In this document: positions 6,397 through 14,836 of the stretch, piece after piece
Layout: each line of letters begins with the position of its first letter
How positions within the stretch are numbered: the stretch's first letter is position 1
NCBI GenBank assembly: GCA_947174085.1
Contig: CAMWHN010000011.1
Location: forward strand, 1-19,444
Direction of reading: 5' to 3'
Length of the DNA: 19,444 nucleotides
DNA from: an uncultured Ruminococcus sp.
GTDB lineage: Bacteria; Bacillota; Clostridia; Oscillospirales; Ruminococcaceae
The notes under the pieces: model-generated
Told to the model about the DNA's origin: nothing
Seen by the model: the letters and a program-made list of their open reading frames with translations, nothing else
The model's database searches: none
Made by a program: the position numbers and the translations under genes

Positions 6397-9321
6397 ATGA
6401 ATTTTTATGCTTTAGGGATTGACGTCGGGTCTACAACAGTAAAAACAGTTGTTTGTGATGAAAACGGAAAAATCCTGCATTCTGCTTATGAAAGACATTT
6501 TTCAAAAGTAAGGGAAACTGTTGCGAATCAGTTACAGGAAATTGCAAAAAAATTTCCAGATGCGCAATTTAGAACAGCAATGACTGGTTCAGCCGGTTTA
6601 GGTCTGGCAAATAACGCAGGCATTGCATTTGTACAAGAAGTACATTCGGCATTTTTAGCTGTCAAAACTTGCTATCCGAAAGCTGATACTGTGATTGAAT
6701 TAGGCGGTGAAGATGCAAAAATTATTTTCTTGACTGGCGGTGTAGAACAGCGTATGAATGGTTCTTGTGCCGGCGGTACAGGAGCATTTATAGACCAAAT
6801 GGCAACATTACTCGGCATTACAGTACAAGAACTGGACGAAGCGTCTTTAAAAGCAAAACGAACTTATCCAATTGCTTCCCGCTGTGGCGTATTTGCAAAA
6901 TCAGATATTCAGCCGTTATTAAATCAAGGCGCAACAAGAGAAGATATTTCTGCAAGTATTTTCAGAGCTGTTGTTGACCAGACGGTAGCCGGATTAGCAC
7001 AGGGCAGAGAAATTAAAGGCAATGTTTTATTTTTGGGAGGTCCTCTGTCGTTTCAAAAAGGCTTAAGAAAAGCATTTGTAGAAACTTTGAAACTTTCTCA
7101 GGAACAGGCTATTTTCCCAGAACAAGCACCAGTATTTGTTGCATTAGGCAGTGCGCTTTACGCACAGCAAAGTAAAGATTCACCCAAATCAGCTAAAATA
7201 TTATTAGAAAAAATTGAACATGCACAGGTTTCTTCTGATGTTCTAACAGGTGATAAATTATTTCATTCTCATGAAGAATATGCGCAATTTGTAGAACGAC
7301 ACAAGCAATGTGATTTACACTATGCAGATTTAAAAACTTATCAAGGCGATGCCTATCTGGGCATTGATTCCGGTTCTACAACAACGAAACTAGTATTAAT
7401 TACAGAAGATGGTAAATTATTATATAGCCATTATTCTTCCAACGAGGGTCAGCCTTTAGATAAAATTGCGTCTAAATTAAAGCAAATTTATCAAGATAAA
7501 AATCCAGATTTGCATATTAAAGCAAGTGCTGTAACCGGCTATGGCGAAGAATTAATTAAAGCCGGATTATCTGTAGATTTCGGCATTGTAGAAACTGTTG
7601 CACATTTTAAAGCCGCATCTTTTTTCTGTCCGAATGTAGATTTTATTATAGACATTGGCGGACAGGATATTAAATGCTTTAAAATTAAAAACAGTGCCAT
7701 TGATAGTATTATGCTGAATGAAGCATGTTCTTCTGGGTGTGGGTCGTTTATTCAGACATTTGCGATGGCTTTAGGCTATGATATAGGCGAATTTTCACAA
7801 ATGGGCTTATTTGCAGAACAGCCTGTAGAACTTGGTTCAAGATGTACTGTATTCATGAATAGCAGTGTGAAACAGGCGCAAAAAGATGGCGCAACTGTAG
7901 AAGATATTTCTGCCGGCTTATCAGCGTCTATTATAAAAAATGCAATTTACAAAGTTATTAGAGCAAAAAGCGTTGATGAATTAGGCAAAAATATTGTCGT
8001 ACAGGGCGGAACATTCTTGAATGATGCGGTTTTAAGATGTTTTGAGCGTGAAATCGGCAGAAATGTTATCAGACCGGCTATTTCTGGCTTAATGGGTGCA
8101 TTCGGTGCGGCATTATATGCCAAAGAACGTGTTGCAGACGCAAAAAATAATTTAATTTCTTTAGAAGCATTAAATCATTTTTCTTATACTTCAAAAAATA
8201 TTCATTGTGGCGGTTGTACAGCGAATTGCTTATTAAATATTATTAAATTCTCTGACGGTGGCAAATTTATTTCTGGGAATCGCTGTGAAAAAGGCGCAGG
8301 CGTGAAACATGATAAAGAAGTACCCGATTTATACACTTACAAATATGACAAACTGTTTGCATTAGTTCAAAAACAGCCATCAAGAAAAAGAGCCGTTGTA
8401 GGTCTGCCAATGGTATTAAATTATTATGAATTATTGCCATTCTGGCATCAATTTTTCACAAAACTTGGTTTTCAAGTTGAGATTTCCGGCGAGAGTGACA
8501 GAAAAACGTATTTTAAGGGACAGCATACGATTGCGTCTGATACGGTTTGTTATCCTGCAAAATTAGCACATGGGCATATTGAAGCATTGCTCGAAAAACA
8601 AGTTGATTTTATTTTCTGGCCTTGCATGAGTTATAATTTACAGGAATCTGATACAGATAATCATTTTAATTGTCCAGTCGTTGCTTATTATCCAGAATTA
8701 ATGCAAGCCAATCATAAAGGCTTAAATAAAAATAATTTTTTATATCCGTATTTAGATTTAAATAATCCGAAACATGTCATAACTGTCATGAAAAAATTAC
8801 TTGCAAAATATAATATCAAAAATCAAATTGCAGAAGCAGTTAATACAGCTTATCAGGCTTTAGAAGATTTCAGAAAAGATATTACGAATAAAGCAAAGCA
8901 AGTAATTTCTCAGGCAAGAGCAGAGGGCAGAAAAATTATTGTTCTTGCTGGCAGACCATATCATTTAGATAAAGAAATTAATCATGGTATTCACAAATTA
9001 ATTACTAGTTTAGGGCTTGCTGTTGTCACAGAAGATAGCATTGCCAGTTTAGGCGAAATGCCAAAATTGCATGTATATAACCAGTGGACATATCACAGCC
9101 GTTTATACCGTGCTGCCCAGTATGTCACGACACAACCAGATATGCAACTTGTACAGTTAGTTTCTTTTGGCTGTGGTATTGATGCGATTACAACGGACGA
9201 AGTCAGAAGTATTCTGGAATCTGCCGGAAAACTCTATACACAGCTTAAAATTGACGAAATTACAAATCTTGGTGCGGCTAAGATTCGTTTGCGTAGTTTA
9301 CTTGCCGCTATGAATCAATAA
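6397..9321 (+). CDS. Tandem-ATPase acyl-CoA dehydratase activase-like protein (BadF/BcrA/HgdC type, with DUF2229 region)
   Basis: A 974-residue protein with two ASKHA-fold activase domains in series. The first begins GIDVGSTTVKT (7-17) and the second GIDSGSTTTK (D324). HgdC-type activases hydrolyse ATP and inject an electron into radical 2-hydroxyacyl-CoA dehydratases, using a [4Fe-4S] cluster shared across a homodimer. Here C124 (NGSCAGGTG) and C163 (SRCGVF) recur as C444 (ACSSGCG) and C483 (SRCTVF), with the same 39-residue spacing, so one chain could hold all four ligands. After about residue 600 comes a further cysteine block (C604, C607, C611, then C630 in NRCEKG) and the DUF2229-like C-terminal region. 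The next gene completes the set. The actual substrate of this branch is unknown; it may not be a hydroxyacyl-CoA. I see only a weak -10 (TATAAG near 6343) upstream. Confidence 0.88.
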   Translation: MNFYALGIDVGSTTVKTVVCDENGKILHSAYERHFSKVRETVANQLQEIAKKFPDAQFRTAMTGSAGLGLANNAGIAFVQEVHSAFLAVKTCYPKADTVIELGGEDAKIIFLTGGVEQRMNGSCAGGTGAFIDQMATLLGITVQELDEASLKAKRTYPIASRCGVFAKSDIQPLLNQGATREDISASIFRAVVDQTVAGLAQGREIKGNVLFLGGPLSFQKGLRKAFVETLKLSQEQAIFPEQAPVFVALGSALYAQQSKDSPKSAKILLEKIEHAQVSSDVLTGDKLFHSHEEYAQFVERHKQCDLHYADLKTYQGDAYLGIDSGSTTTKLVLITEDGKLLYSHYSSNEGQPLDKIASKLKQIYQDKNPDLHIKASAVTGYGEELIKAGLSVDFGIVETVAHFKAASFFCPNVDFIIDIGGQDIKCFKIKNSAIDSIMLNEACSSGCGSFIQTFAMALGYDIGEFSQMGLFAEQPVELGSRCTVFMNSSVKQAQKDGATVEDISAGLSASIIKNAIYKVIRAKSVDELGKNIVVQGGTFLNDAVLRCFEREIGRNVIRPAISGLMGAFGAALYAKERVADAKNNLISLEALNHFSYTSKNIHCGGCTANCLLNIIKFSDGGKFISGNRCEKGAGVKHDKEVPDLYTYKYDKLFALVQKQPSRKRAVVGLPMVLNYYELLPFWHQFFTKLGFQVEISGESDRKTYFKGQHTIASDTVCYPAKLAHGHIEALLEKQVDFIFWPCMSYNLQESDTDNHFNCPVVAYYPELMQANHKGLNKNNFLYPYLDLNNPKHVITVMKKLLAKYNIKNQIAEAVNTAYQALEDFRKDITNKAKQVISQARAEGRKIIVLAGRPYHLDKEINHGIHKLITSLGLAVVTEDSIASLGEMPKLHVYNQWTYHSRLYRAAQYVTTQPDMQLVQLVSFGCGIDAITTDEVRSILESAGKLYTQLKIDEITNLGAAKIRLRSLLAAMNQ

Positions 9322-9337
9322 GAAAGGAGCTGTTTTT

Positions 9338-10588
9338 ATGGAATTACCAGAAGAAGAATATCCTATTTTTACCCCTGAAATGAAACAAACACATACTATT
9401 TTGATTCCGACTATGCTGGAAATTCATTTTCAATTATTAATCCGTGTATTTGAATTTTATGGCTATCATTGTGAAGTTTTACAGAGTGAATCCAAAAAAG
9501 TTGTCGAAGAAGGTCTGAAAAACGTGCATAATGACACTTGTTATCCGGCTTTGCTTTGTATCGGACAATTTATGGAAGCTCTAAAAAGTGGCAGATATGA
9601 CCCGAATAAAACTGCCCTCATGTTGCCACAGACCGGAGGCGGTTGCAGAGCATCTAATTATATTCATTTATTAAGAAAGGCTTTAAAAGATACGTTTCCG
9701 CAAGTACCTGTAATTTCTTTAAATTTCGTAGGATTAGAAAAAAATCCTCGTAATGGCTGGCACATGACAATGCCTATGATTATCAGGTCTATTTATAGCC
9801 TAATTTATGGCGATATGTTGCAGACTTTATATAATCAATGCCGTTCTTATGAATTAATTAAAAATAGTTCTAAAAAATGTCTTGACAAATGGATTACTAT
9901 CATTTCAAAAGCATTATCCTCTAATAATTATACTAATACAAAAAAATATTATAAAGCTATGCTAGAAGATTTTGCCAAAATAGAACGTTCACAAGTTCCT
10001 AAAATTAAAGTTGGCATTGTTGGAGAAATTTATGTCAAATATTCGCCTTTGGGAAATAATCATTTAGAAGATTTTTTAATTTCAGAGGGCTGTGAACCTG
10101 TTGTGCCGTCTATGTTAGAATTTATTTTATATTATTGCGTGAATAAATTACAAGATGCCAAACTTTATGGCAGAAAAACAGTGTCAACACCTGTCTATCA
10201 TATGATTTATAAAATATTTTTAGAAAAACAAAAAGAAATTATTAAAATTATGAAACAGCATGGTGTTTTCACACCGCCACATGATTTTGAACATTTAGTT
10301 GCATCTGTTAGCAGATATATTGGACTAGGCGTCCATATGGGAGAGGGGTGGCTGATTCCTGCCGAAATGGGAGCATTAGCAGAAAATGGTACTGAAAATA
10401 TTATCTGCACACAGCCTTTTGGCTGTTTGCCAAATCATATTATTGCAAAAGGCATGAGCAGAGCTATTAAAGAATATTATCCCAATGCGAATATTATTGC
10501 CATTGACTATGACCCCGGTGCAACTCGTGTGAATCAGGAAAATAGAATTAAATTAATGCTTGCCAATGCCAAAGCAATTAAAAATTGA
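9338..10588 (+). CDS. HgdB-like 2-hydroxyacyl-CoA dehydratase-related subunit, partner of the activase
   Basis: A 416-residue soluble protein that I place with the COG3580/COG3581-type proteins that accompany or are fused to large activases. Visible conserved cysteines are C68 and C74 (NDTCYPALLC), C103 (GGGCRASNY), and C357 and C363 (ICTQPFGCLPNHI). Such residues hold an iron-sulfur cluster in dehydratase subunits. It starts 16 bases past the activase stop with AAAGGAG correctly spaced, so the two are translated from one message. Together the two chains total 1390 residues, close to the single fused proteins I recall from other Firmicutes, so this looks like a split version. No separate dehydratase alpha subunit, CoA transferase or hydroxyacid dehydrogenase is nearby. 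A dedicated fermentation pathway is therefore not supported by context. The catalytic role is unknown. Confidence 0.82.
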   Translation: MELPEEEYPIFTPEMKQTHTILIPTMLEIHFQLLIRVFEFYGYHCEVLQSESKKVVEEGLKNVHNDTCYPALLCIGQFMEALKSGRYDPNKTALMLPQTGGGCRASNYIHLLRKALKDTFPQVPVISLNFVGLEKNPRNGWHMTMPMIIRSIYSLIYGDMLQTLYNQCRSYELIKNSSKKCLDKWITIISKALSSNNYTNTKKYYKAMLEDFAKIERSQVPKIKVGIVGEIYVKYSPLGNNHLEDFLISEGCEPVVPSMLEFILYYCVNKLQDAKLYGRKTVSTPVYHMIYKIFLEKQKEIIKIMKQHGVFTPPHDFEHLVASVSRYIGLGVHMGEGWLIPAEMGALAENGTENIICTQPFGCLPNHIIAKGMSRAIKEYYPNANIIAIDYDPGATRVNQENRIKLMLANAKAIKN

Positions 10589-10598
10589 AGCTGTTCTC

Positions 10599-10627
10599 TT
10601 GACAAATCAATTTCTTTGTGGTACGTT
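10599..10627 (+). promoter_or_regulatory. Possible promoter of the DUF1963 gene
   Basis: A perfect -35 TTGACA (10599-10604) is followed after 17 bases by TACGTT (10622-10627), which matches only three of six -10 positions. It falls in the gap after the activase pair and would give a leader of about 45 bases. Confidence 0.45.
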
Positions 10628-10670
10628 TAAAAACAAACATCATTTTTGAAGTATAAATATTTATTGGATA

Positions 10671-10674
10671 GGAG
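10671..10674 (+). promoter_or_regulatory. Ribosome binding site deciding the DUF1963 start
   Basis: GGAG precedes the ATG at 10679 by four bases and an in-frame TTG at 10685 by ten. The frame also opens at a TTG at 10646, but that lacks any binding site. Either 10679 or 10685 is the likely start. Confidence 0.6.
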
Positions 10675-10678
10675 TCGT

Positions 10679-11497
10679 ATGATATTGAATGAAGAACTAT
10701 ATAACAAAGCATATTATGCAAAAGAAATACAGAAAATGCTTGACGAAATGAAAGCTAATACTAGTATTTCTATTGTTTTCCATGAAGAAGAATGCAAGAC
10801 TATTCCAATAGGAACAACGAAACTCGGCGGACTTCCTGACCTTCCGCCGTCTGTTGATTATCCTGAGTGTGAGGCATATTCTATTTTCCCTAATATAAAA
10901 CTGCCACTTGTCTGTCAGATTAACTGCGAAGAGCTAGCACCATTTCTTGATTCAGAAAGCAAAGTGCCGAAGAAAGGAATGCTATATATATTCTGGAATA
11001 ACGAAGACCCTGAATATTACATGAAAAAGTATGGCGTTCACACGTTCCGTGTCTATTACTGGAACGGCAATACAAGCAATTTAGTACGCAAACAGGCTGA
11101 CGAAAAAACAAAAATTAGACCTGAAAAGAAAGTCACTTTTTCTAAGTATGAAGAGGTATCTGTAGAAAGGTTTAAACAAAGGATTTGGGAGCTTTTTGAT
11201 GAACTTTCTAGTGAATGTAAAGACCTTGGCATTTCTTATTATAATACTGAGACATATGATAGCCTTGATTCTATTAAAAATGCTAGCGATATCTCATATT
11301 CAACAAAGCTGTTCGGATTTAGGGCAGGTTTTGCTTATTACAGAGATAAATACTATAACAGCTTTTTACAGCTATATGTGCAAGTAAAAGAAGGCTTTTT
11401 AGGGTGTTCGCACATTGTGTACATTGATGTTACATTTAAAGATAACATGACAGGCTGGACAGAACTTAGTGCAAGTATAGATTATGATGCTGATTGA
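10679..11497 (+). CDS. DUF1963 (YwqG-family) protein
   Basis: A 272-residue soluble protein with the features of DUF1963/YwqG proteins: GTTKLGGLPDLP (45-56), LVCQINCEEL around 77-86, GMLYIFW (100-106), and a C-terminal half rich in Tyr and Phe with HIVYIDVTF. The family is widespread, often found singly and as scattered paralogues, and has no established function, so none is assigned. There is no signal peptide or membrane segment. It sits between the activase pair and the proS unit, with what looks like its own promoter and a 12-base perfect palindrome just after its stop. This suggests an independently acquired or movable single gene rather than a part of either operon. The start is slightly uncertain (ATG 10679 or TTG 10685). 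Confidence 0.75.
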   Translation: MILNEELYNKAYYAKEIQKMLDEMKANTSISIVFHEEECKTIPIGTTKLGGLPDLPPSVDYPECEAYSIFPNIKLPLVCQINCEELAPFLDSESKVPKKGMLYIFWNNEDPEYYMKKYGVHTFRVYYWNGNTSNLVRKQADEKTKIRPEKKVTFSKYEEVSVERFKQRIWELFDELSSECKDLGISYYNTETYDSLDSIKNASDISYSTKLFGFRAGFAYYRDKYYNSFLQLYVQVKEGFLGCSHIVYIDVTFKDNMTGWTELSASIDYDAD

Positions 11498-11501
11498 TAT
11501 T

Positions 11502-11513
11502 TCTATGCATAGA
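11502..11513. repeat. 12-base perfect palindrome after the DUF1963 gene
   Basis: TCTATGCATAGA reads the same on both strands. It lies a few bases past the DUF1963 stop and about 35 bases before the next promoter. There is no T run, so it is not an intrinsic terminator; it could be a protein-binding site for the following promoter, or chance. Confidence 0.4.
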
Positions 11514-11547
11514 TAACTTTATGTTACTGAAAAATTAATAACTGCTA

Positions 11548-11576
11548 TTTACAAATAGAAAAAATTATGCTATAAT
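11548..11576 (+). promoter_or_regulatory. Promoter of the proS transcription unit
   Basis: TTTACA (11548-11553), a 17-base spacer and the extended -10 TGCTATAAT (TATAAT at 11571-11576). The next gene's binding site begins eight bases later, so the leader is very short. That leaves no room for a T-box or other riboswitch ahead of proS. Confidence 0.88.
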
Positions 11577-11597
11577 TAAAAATCGGAGGTGTTTTTT

Positions 11598-11891
11598 ATG
11601 CATGATACAGTTGATACAAACATGATAATTCAGTTTGGTTTGAAAACATTGGGAATTTTTGCAGTTATTTTTGCAATTGCCGTGCTGACACCTTGGATTG
11701 CAAAACATGTTGACAACTGGATTGCTAACTATAGGAAAACACATGAAAATTCCAAAAATCCCGAAGACAGAAGATTATATTCTGTGCGGTCAATTTACGA
11801 ATTACCTCCTAAAAAAACAGAATCAGAATCAACAGAAATGAATAAAAACAAGAAAAAAACTGTTGTTTCTGCAAGAAAAAAACATGATTAA
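11598..11891 (+). CDS. Small single-span membrane protein, unknown function
   Basis: A 97-residue protein that I do not recognise. Residues about 10-35 form one hydrophobic helix (GLKTLGIFAVIFAIAVL) followed by a polar stretch and a strongly basic C-terminus (NKNKKKTVVSARKKHD). The charge pattern suggests the tail is cytosolic. CGGAGG (11584-11589) lies eight bases before the ATG. A GTG at 11589 in the same frame overlaps that site and is rejected. It is the first gene behind a strong promoter and lies 21 bases before proS, so it is surely cotranscribed with it. It is not a toxin by any motif I can see, and it has no obvious link to tRNA charging. Confidence 0.75.
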   Translation: MHDTVDTNMIIQFGLKTLGIFAVIFAIAVLTPWIAKHVDNWIANYRKTHENSKNPEDRRLYSVRSIYELPPKKTESESTEMNKNKKKTVVSARKKHD

Positions 11892-11912
11892 TCAAGAAAG
11901 GATTTTTTAGAA

Positions 11913-13358
11913 ATGGCGAAAAAAGAAAAAAAAGCAGTAGAAGCAATTACTTCTATGAATGAAGATTTTGCACAATGGTATACGGATATTGTCAAAAAAG
12001 CAGAATTAATTGCTTATACCAGTGTCAAGGGCTGTATGGTAATCAGACCTTATGGTTATGCAATCTGGGAGAATATCCAGAAAATTCTGGACAATATGTT
12101 TAAAGAAACAGGGCATGAAAATGTTTGTATGCCGATGCTTATTCCAGAATCTTTATTACAAAAAGAAAAAGACCATGTCGAAGGCTTTGCGCCGGAAGTG
12201 GCTTGGGTAACACATGGCGGAAGTGAAAAATTAGAAGAACGTCTTTGCGTTCGTCCGACTTCAGAAACTTTATTCTGTGAGCATTATTCTCAAGTTGTAC
12301 ATTCACACAGAGATTTGCCAAAATTATATAATCAATGGGTAAATGTCGTTCGTTGGGAGAAAACAACAAGACCGTTTTTGCGTTCTCGTGAATTTCTTTG
12401 GCAAGAAGGACATACAATTCATGCTACTGCCGAAGAAGCCATTGAAGAAACAGAAAAAATGCTGAATGTTTATACAAGATTTTGCATTGACGCTCTGGCA
12501 ATTCCAGTCATTCAAGGTAAAAAAACAGAAAGCGATAAATTCGCCGGAGCTGTTTCGACTTACGCAATTGAAGCATTAATGCATGACGGTAAAGCATTAC
12601 AAGCTGGCACTTCTCATTATTTTGGTGACGGCTTTGCAAAGGCATTTAATATCCAGTTTGCTGGTAAAAATAATACACTGGAATATCCGCATCAAACAAG
12701 TTGGGGTGTGACAACTCGTCTAATTGGCGCAATTATCATGACTCATGGTGATGATAATGGTCTGGTACTTCCTCCGGCAGTTGCGCCAATTCAAGTTGTT
12801 ATCGTTCCGGCGGCTATGCATAAAGAGGGCGTACTTGAAAAAGCAACTGAATTATATCGGGAATTAAAAAATAACGGCTTGCGTGTAAAATTAGATGATT
12901 CTGAAAATTCAGCCGGTTGGAAATTCGCTGAATACGAAATGAAAGGTGTTCCTGTTCGTGTAGAAATTGGCCCTCGTGACATTGCAGAAAATCAATGTAT
13001 TCTTGCAACTCGTCATAATGGTGAAAAAACAAAAGTTTCTCTTGATAATCTCATAGAAAGCGTACAGTCTAAATTACAAGAAGTACATGATGGTTTATAT
13101 CAATCTGCGCTTGAAAATAGAAATAAAAAAACTTATCAATGCCAGACTATCGAAGAAATTAATCAGGCTCTGACAGAAAAAGGTGACGGCTTTATTGAAG
13201 CAATGTGGTGCGGTGATGAAGCTTGTGAAGACGAAGTAAAAGCAAAAACTGGTGCAGGGTCAAGATGTATTCCATTAGAACAAAAACAAATTTCTAATAT
13301 CTGCGTTTGTTGCGGAAAACCTGCAAAACATCTTGTTCTTTGGGGCAAAGCTTATTAA
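11913..13358 (+). CDS. proS: Prolyl-tRNA synthetase (archaeal/eukaryotic-like type)
   Basis: Class II synthetase that charges tRNA-Pro with proline. The 481 residues lack the large insertion domain of the bacterial-type enzyme and instead follow the shorter archaeal-like form found in many Firmicutes. Motifs seen are GCMVIRPYGYAIWENIQ (motif 1 region), VRPTSETLF with the proline-binding TSE (116-118), RSREFLWQEGH (motif 2), and TSWGVTTRLIGAIIMTHGDD (motif 3). The C-terminus carries a cysteine-rich zinc-type module (CGDEAC, SRC, CVCCGKPA) and ends in GKAY; a C-terminal tyrosine is typical of this form. A purine-rich AGAAAGGA lies about 10 bases before the ATG. The GH3 gene starts only three bases past the stop. 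Confidence 0.97.
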   Translation: MAKKEKKAVEAITSMNEDFAQWYTDIVKKAELIAYTSVKGCMVIRPYGYAIWENIQKILDNMFKETGHENVCMPMLIPESLLQKEKDHVEGFAPEVAWVTHGGSEKLEERLCVRPTSETLFCEHYSQVVHSHRDLPKLYNQWVNVVRWEKTTRPFLRSREFLWQEGHTIHATAEEAIEETEKMLNVYTRFCIDALAIPVIQGKKTESDKFAGAVSTYAIEALMHDGKALQAGTSHYFGDGFAKAFNIQFAGKNNTLEYPHQTSWGVTTRLIGAIIMTHGDDNGLVLPPAVAPIQVVIVPAAMHKEGVLEKATELYRELKNNGLRVKLDDSENSAGWKFAEYEMKGVPVRVEIGPRDIAENQCILATRHNGEKTKVSLDNLIESVQSKLQEVHDGLYQSALENRNKKTYQCQTIEEINQALTEKGDGFIEAMWCGDEACEDEVKAKTGAGSRCIPLEQKQISNICVCCGKPAKHLVLWGKAY

Positions 13359-13361
13359 TTT

Positions 13362-14831
13362 ATGAAATATGCAAAATTAAGTGTATTATTATTATTCTGT
13401 TGTTTAATAACAGCTTGTGGAAAACATTCTGAACAGGCTACTACTGACGAAACAGAAAATATTTTCACTGCAACTACAGAATCAGAATTAAATTTACTGA
13501 CTGAAATTCCCACAGAATCAACAGTTACTAGTAAAATAACAACAGCAATTAGTACTTCTCAAATTACACAAACAAGTACTAGCAATACTACTATTTCTGA
13601 ACAGCTACCAGTTGAAACTTCTACTGTTCAGAAAAATAATTCTGATAATGCTACGACATCTACAGCAACAACAGTTACTAGTATTACAGAAACTGTTATA
13701 GATTTATATTCTACAGATTCTATCATAGATACTATAGAAATTACGGAACCTGTGACAGAACCGACGAAAGATATTATTTTTAAATCCGGTACAGTTTGGG
13801 AAATTATGGACATGATGACACTGGAAGAAAAAATTTATCAGTTATTTATTGTCACGCCTGAATTGCTAACTGGTGCAGATACGGTTACAATTGCAGAATC
13901 ACAAACACAAAATGCATTAAATTCTCAACCTGTTGCCGGATTGATTTATTTTGCTGATAATCTTGTGAATGCGAATCAAACTACTACAATGCTATCTAAT
14001 TCTCAGCAATATGCAAGACAATCTGGCATTGGACTATTTCTTGCCGTAGACGAAGAAGGCGGTCTCGTAGCTCGCTGTGCGAAAAAATTAGGCACAACAG
14101 CGTTATCTCCTATGGCAGTTTATGGTGAACGCAATGATTTTAACGAAGCGTTTTCTGTTGGGCAAACGCTCGGTTATGATATTTCCCAATTTGGTTTTAA
14201 TCTGGACTTTGCGCCCGTTGCTGATGTGAATTTAAATTCCGGTAATGAATTAGGAAATAGAATTTTTAGCGATAATCCTGAAATTACTGGCAATATGGTT
14301 TCTGGGGTGGTGCAAGGTCTGCAAAGTACAGGTGTTGCCTCTACGCTGAAACATTTCCCGGGGTTAGGTGCTGAAAACGGTAATGCACACTATGATGATG
14401 CTGTTTATATTGACAGAACATTAGAACAGCTCCGAACAGAAGAATTTATTCCGTTTCAGTCTGGTATTAATGCCGGTGCGGATTTTGTTATGGTAAGTCA
14501 TCAAATTGTCACTGGTATTGGTGACAATATGCCGGCTTGTTTATCTTATACAGTTTGCACGGATTTGCTTAGAAATGAATTAAATTTCCAAGGTGTTATT
14601 ATTACAGATTCTTTTGCAATGAATACCATTGCTGGACGTTATTCGCCCGAAGAATCTGCTGTATTAGCAATAGAAGCCGGTGTTGATATTATTTTAATTC
14701 CTACGGATTTAAATGCCTCTGTACAGGCTTTAGAAAATGCAGTTTACTCCGGACGCATTTCTGAAGATAGAATTAATCAAAGTGTAGAAAGAATTTTATT
14801 AGAAAAACAAAAATTAAATCTTTTGGGGTGA
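13362..14831 (+). CDS. GH3 family glycoside hydrolase lipoprotein (NagZ-like)
   Basis: A 489-residue secreted lipoprotein. The N-terminus has a signal peptide ending in the lipobox LITAC (C19). Residues 20-140 form a Thr/Ser-rich, low-complexity linker, and the GH3 barrel runs from about 145 to the end. The barrel resembles beta-N-acetylhexosaminidases of the NagZ/YbbD type: LFLAVDEEGG, KHFPG (330-334), and IITDSFAM with the likely nucleophile D416. The Asp-His dyad of NagZ (DSH within the KHFPGHG loop) is altered: the loop is GLG and the dyad reads NAH (N341, H343). Activity could thus be reduced or changed. Likely targets are cell-wall muropeptides or chitin-type sugars outside the cell. 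It starts three bases past proS with no good ribosome binding site, suggesting translational coupling. Its last bases overlap the next gene's ribosome binding region. Confidence 0.88.
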   Translation: MKYAKLSVLLLFCCLITACGKHSEQATTDETENIFTATTESELNLLTEIPTESTVTSKITTAISTSQITQTSTSNTTISEQLPVETSTVQKNNSDNATTSTATTVTSITETVIDLYSTDSIIDTIEITEPVTEPTKDIIFKSGTVWEIMDMMTLEEKIYQLFIVTPELLTGADTVTIAESQTQNALNSQPVAGLIYFADNLVNANQTTTMLSNSQQYARQSGIGLFLAVDEEGGLVARCAKKLGTTALSPMAVYGERNDFNEAFSVGQTLGYDISQFGFNLDFAPVADVNLNSGNELGNRIFSDNPEITGNMVSGVVQGLQSTGVASTLKHFPGLGAENGNAHYDDAVYIDRTLEQLRTEEFIPFQSGINAGADFVMVSHQIVTGIGDNMPACLSYTVCTDLLRNELNFQGVIITDSFAMNTIAGRYSPEESAVLAIEAGVDIILIPTDLNASVQALENAVYSGRISEDRINQSVERILLEKQKLNLLG

Positions 14832-14836
14832 TGCTA

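Noticed and set aside
11498..11912. T-box or other tRNA-sensing leader for proS
   Set aside because: The promoter leaves a leader of only about 15 bases before the first gene, and no T-box sequence or specifier stem can be seen.
13440..13780. Thr/Ser-rich stretch of the GH3 gene as a separate or frameshifted gene
   Set aside because: The frame is continuous from the lipobox through the catalytic barrel; the composition is typical of a surface-protein linker.
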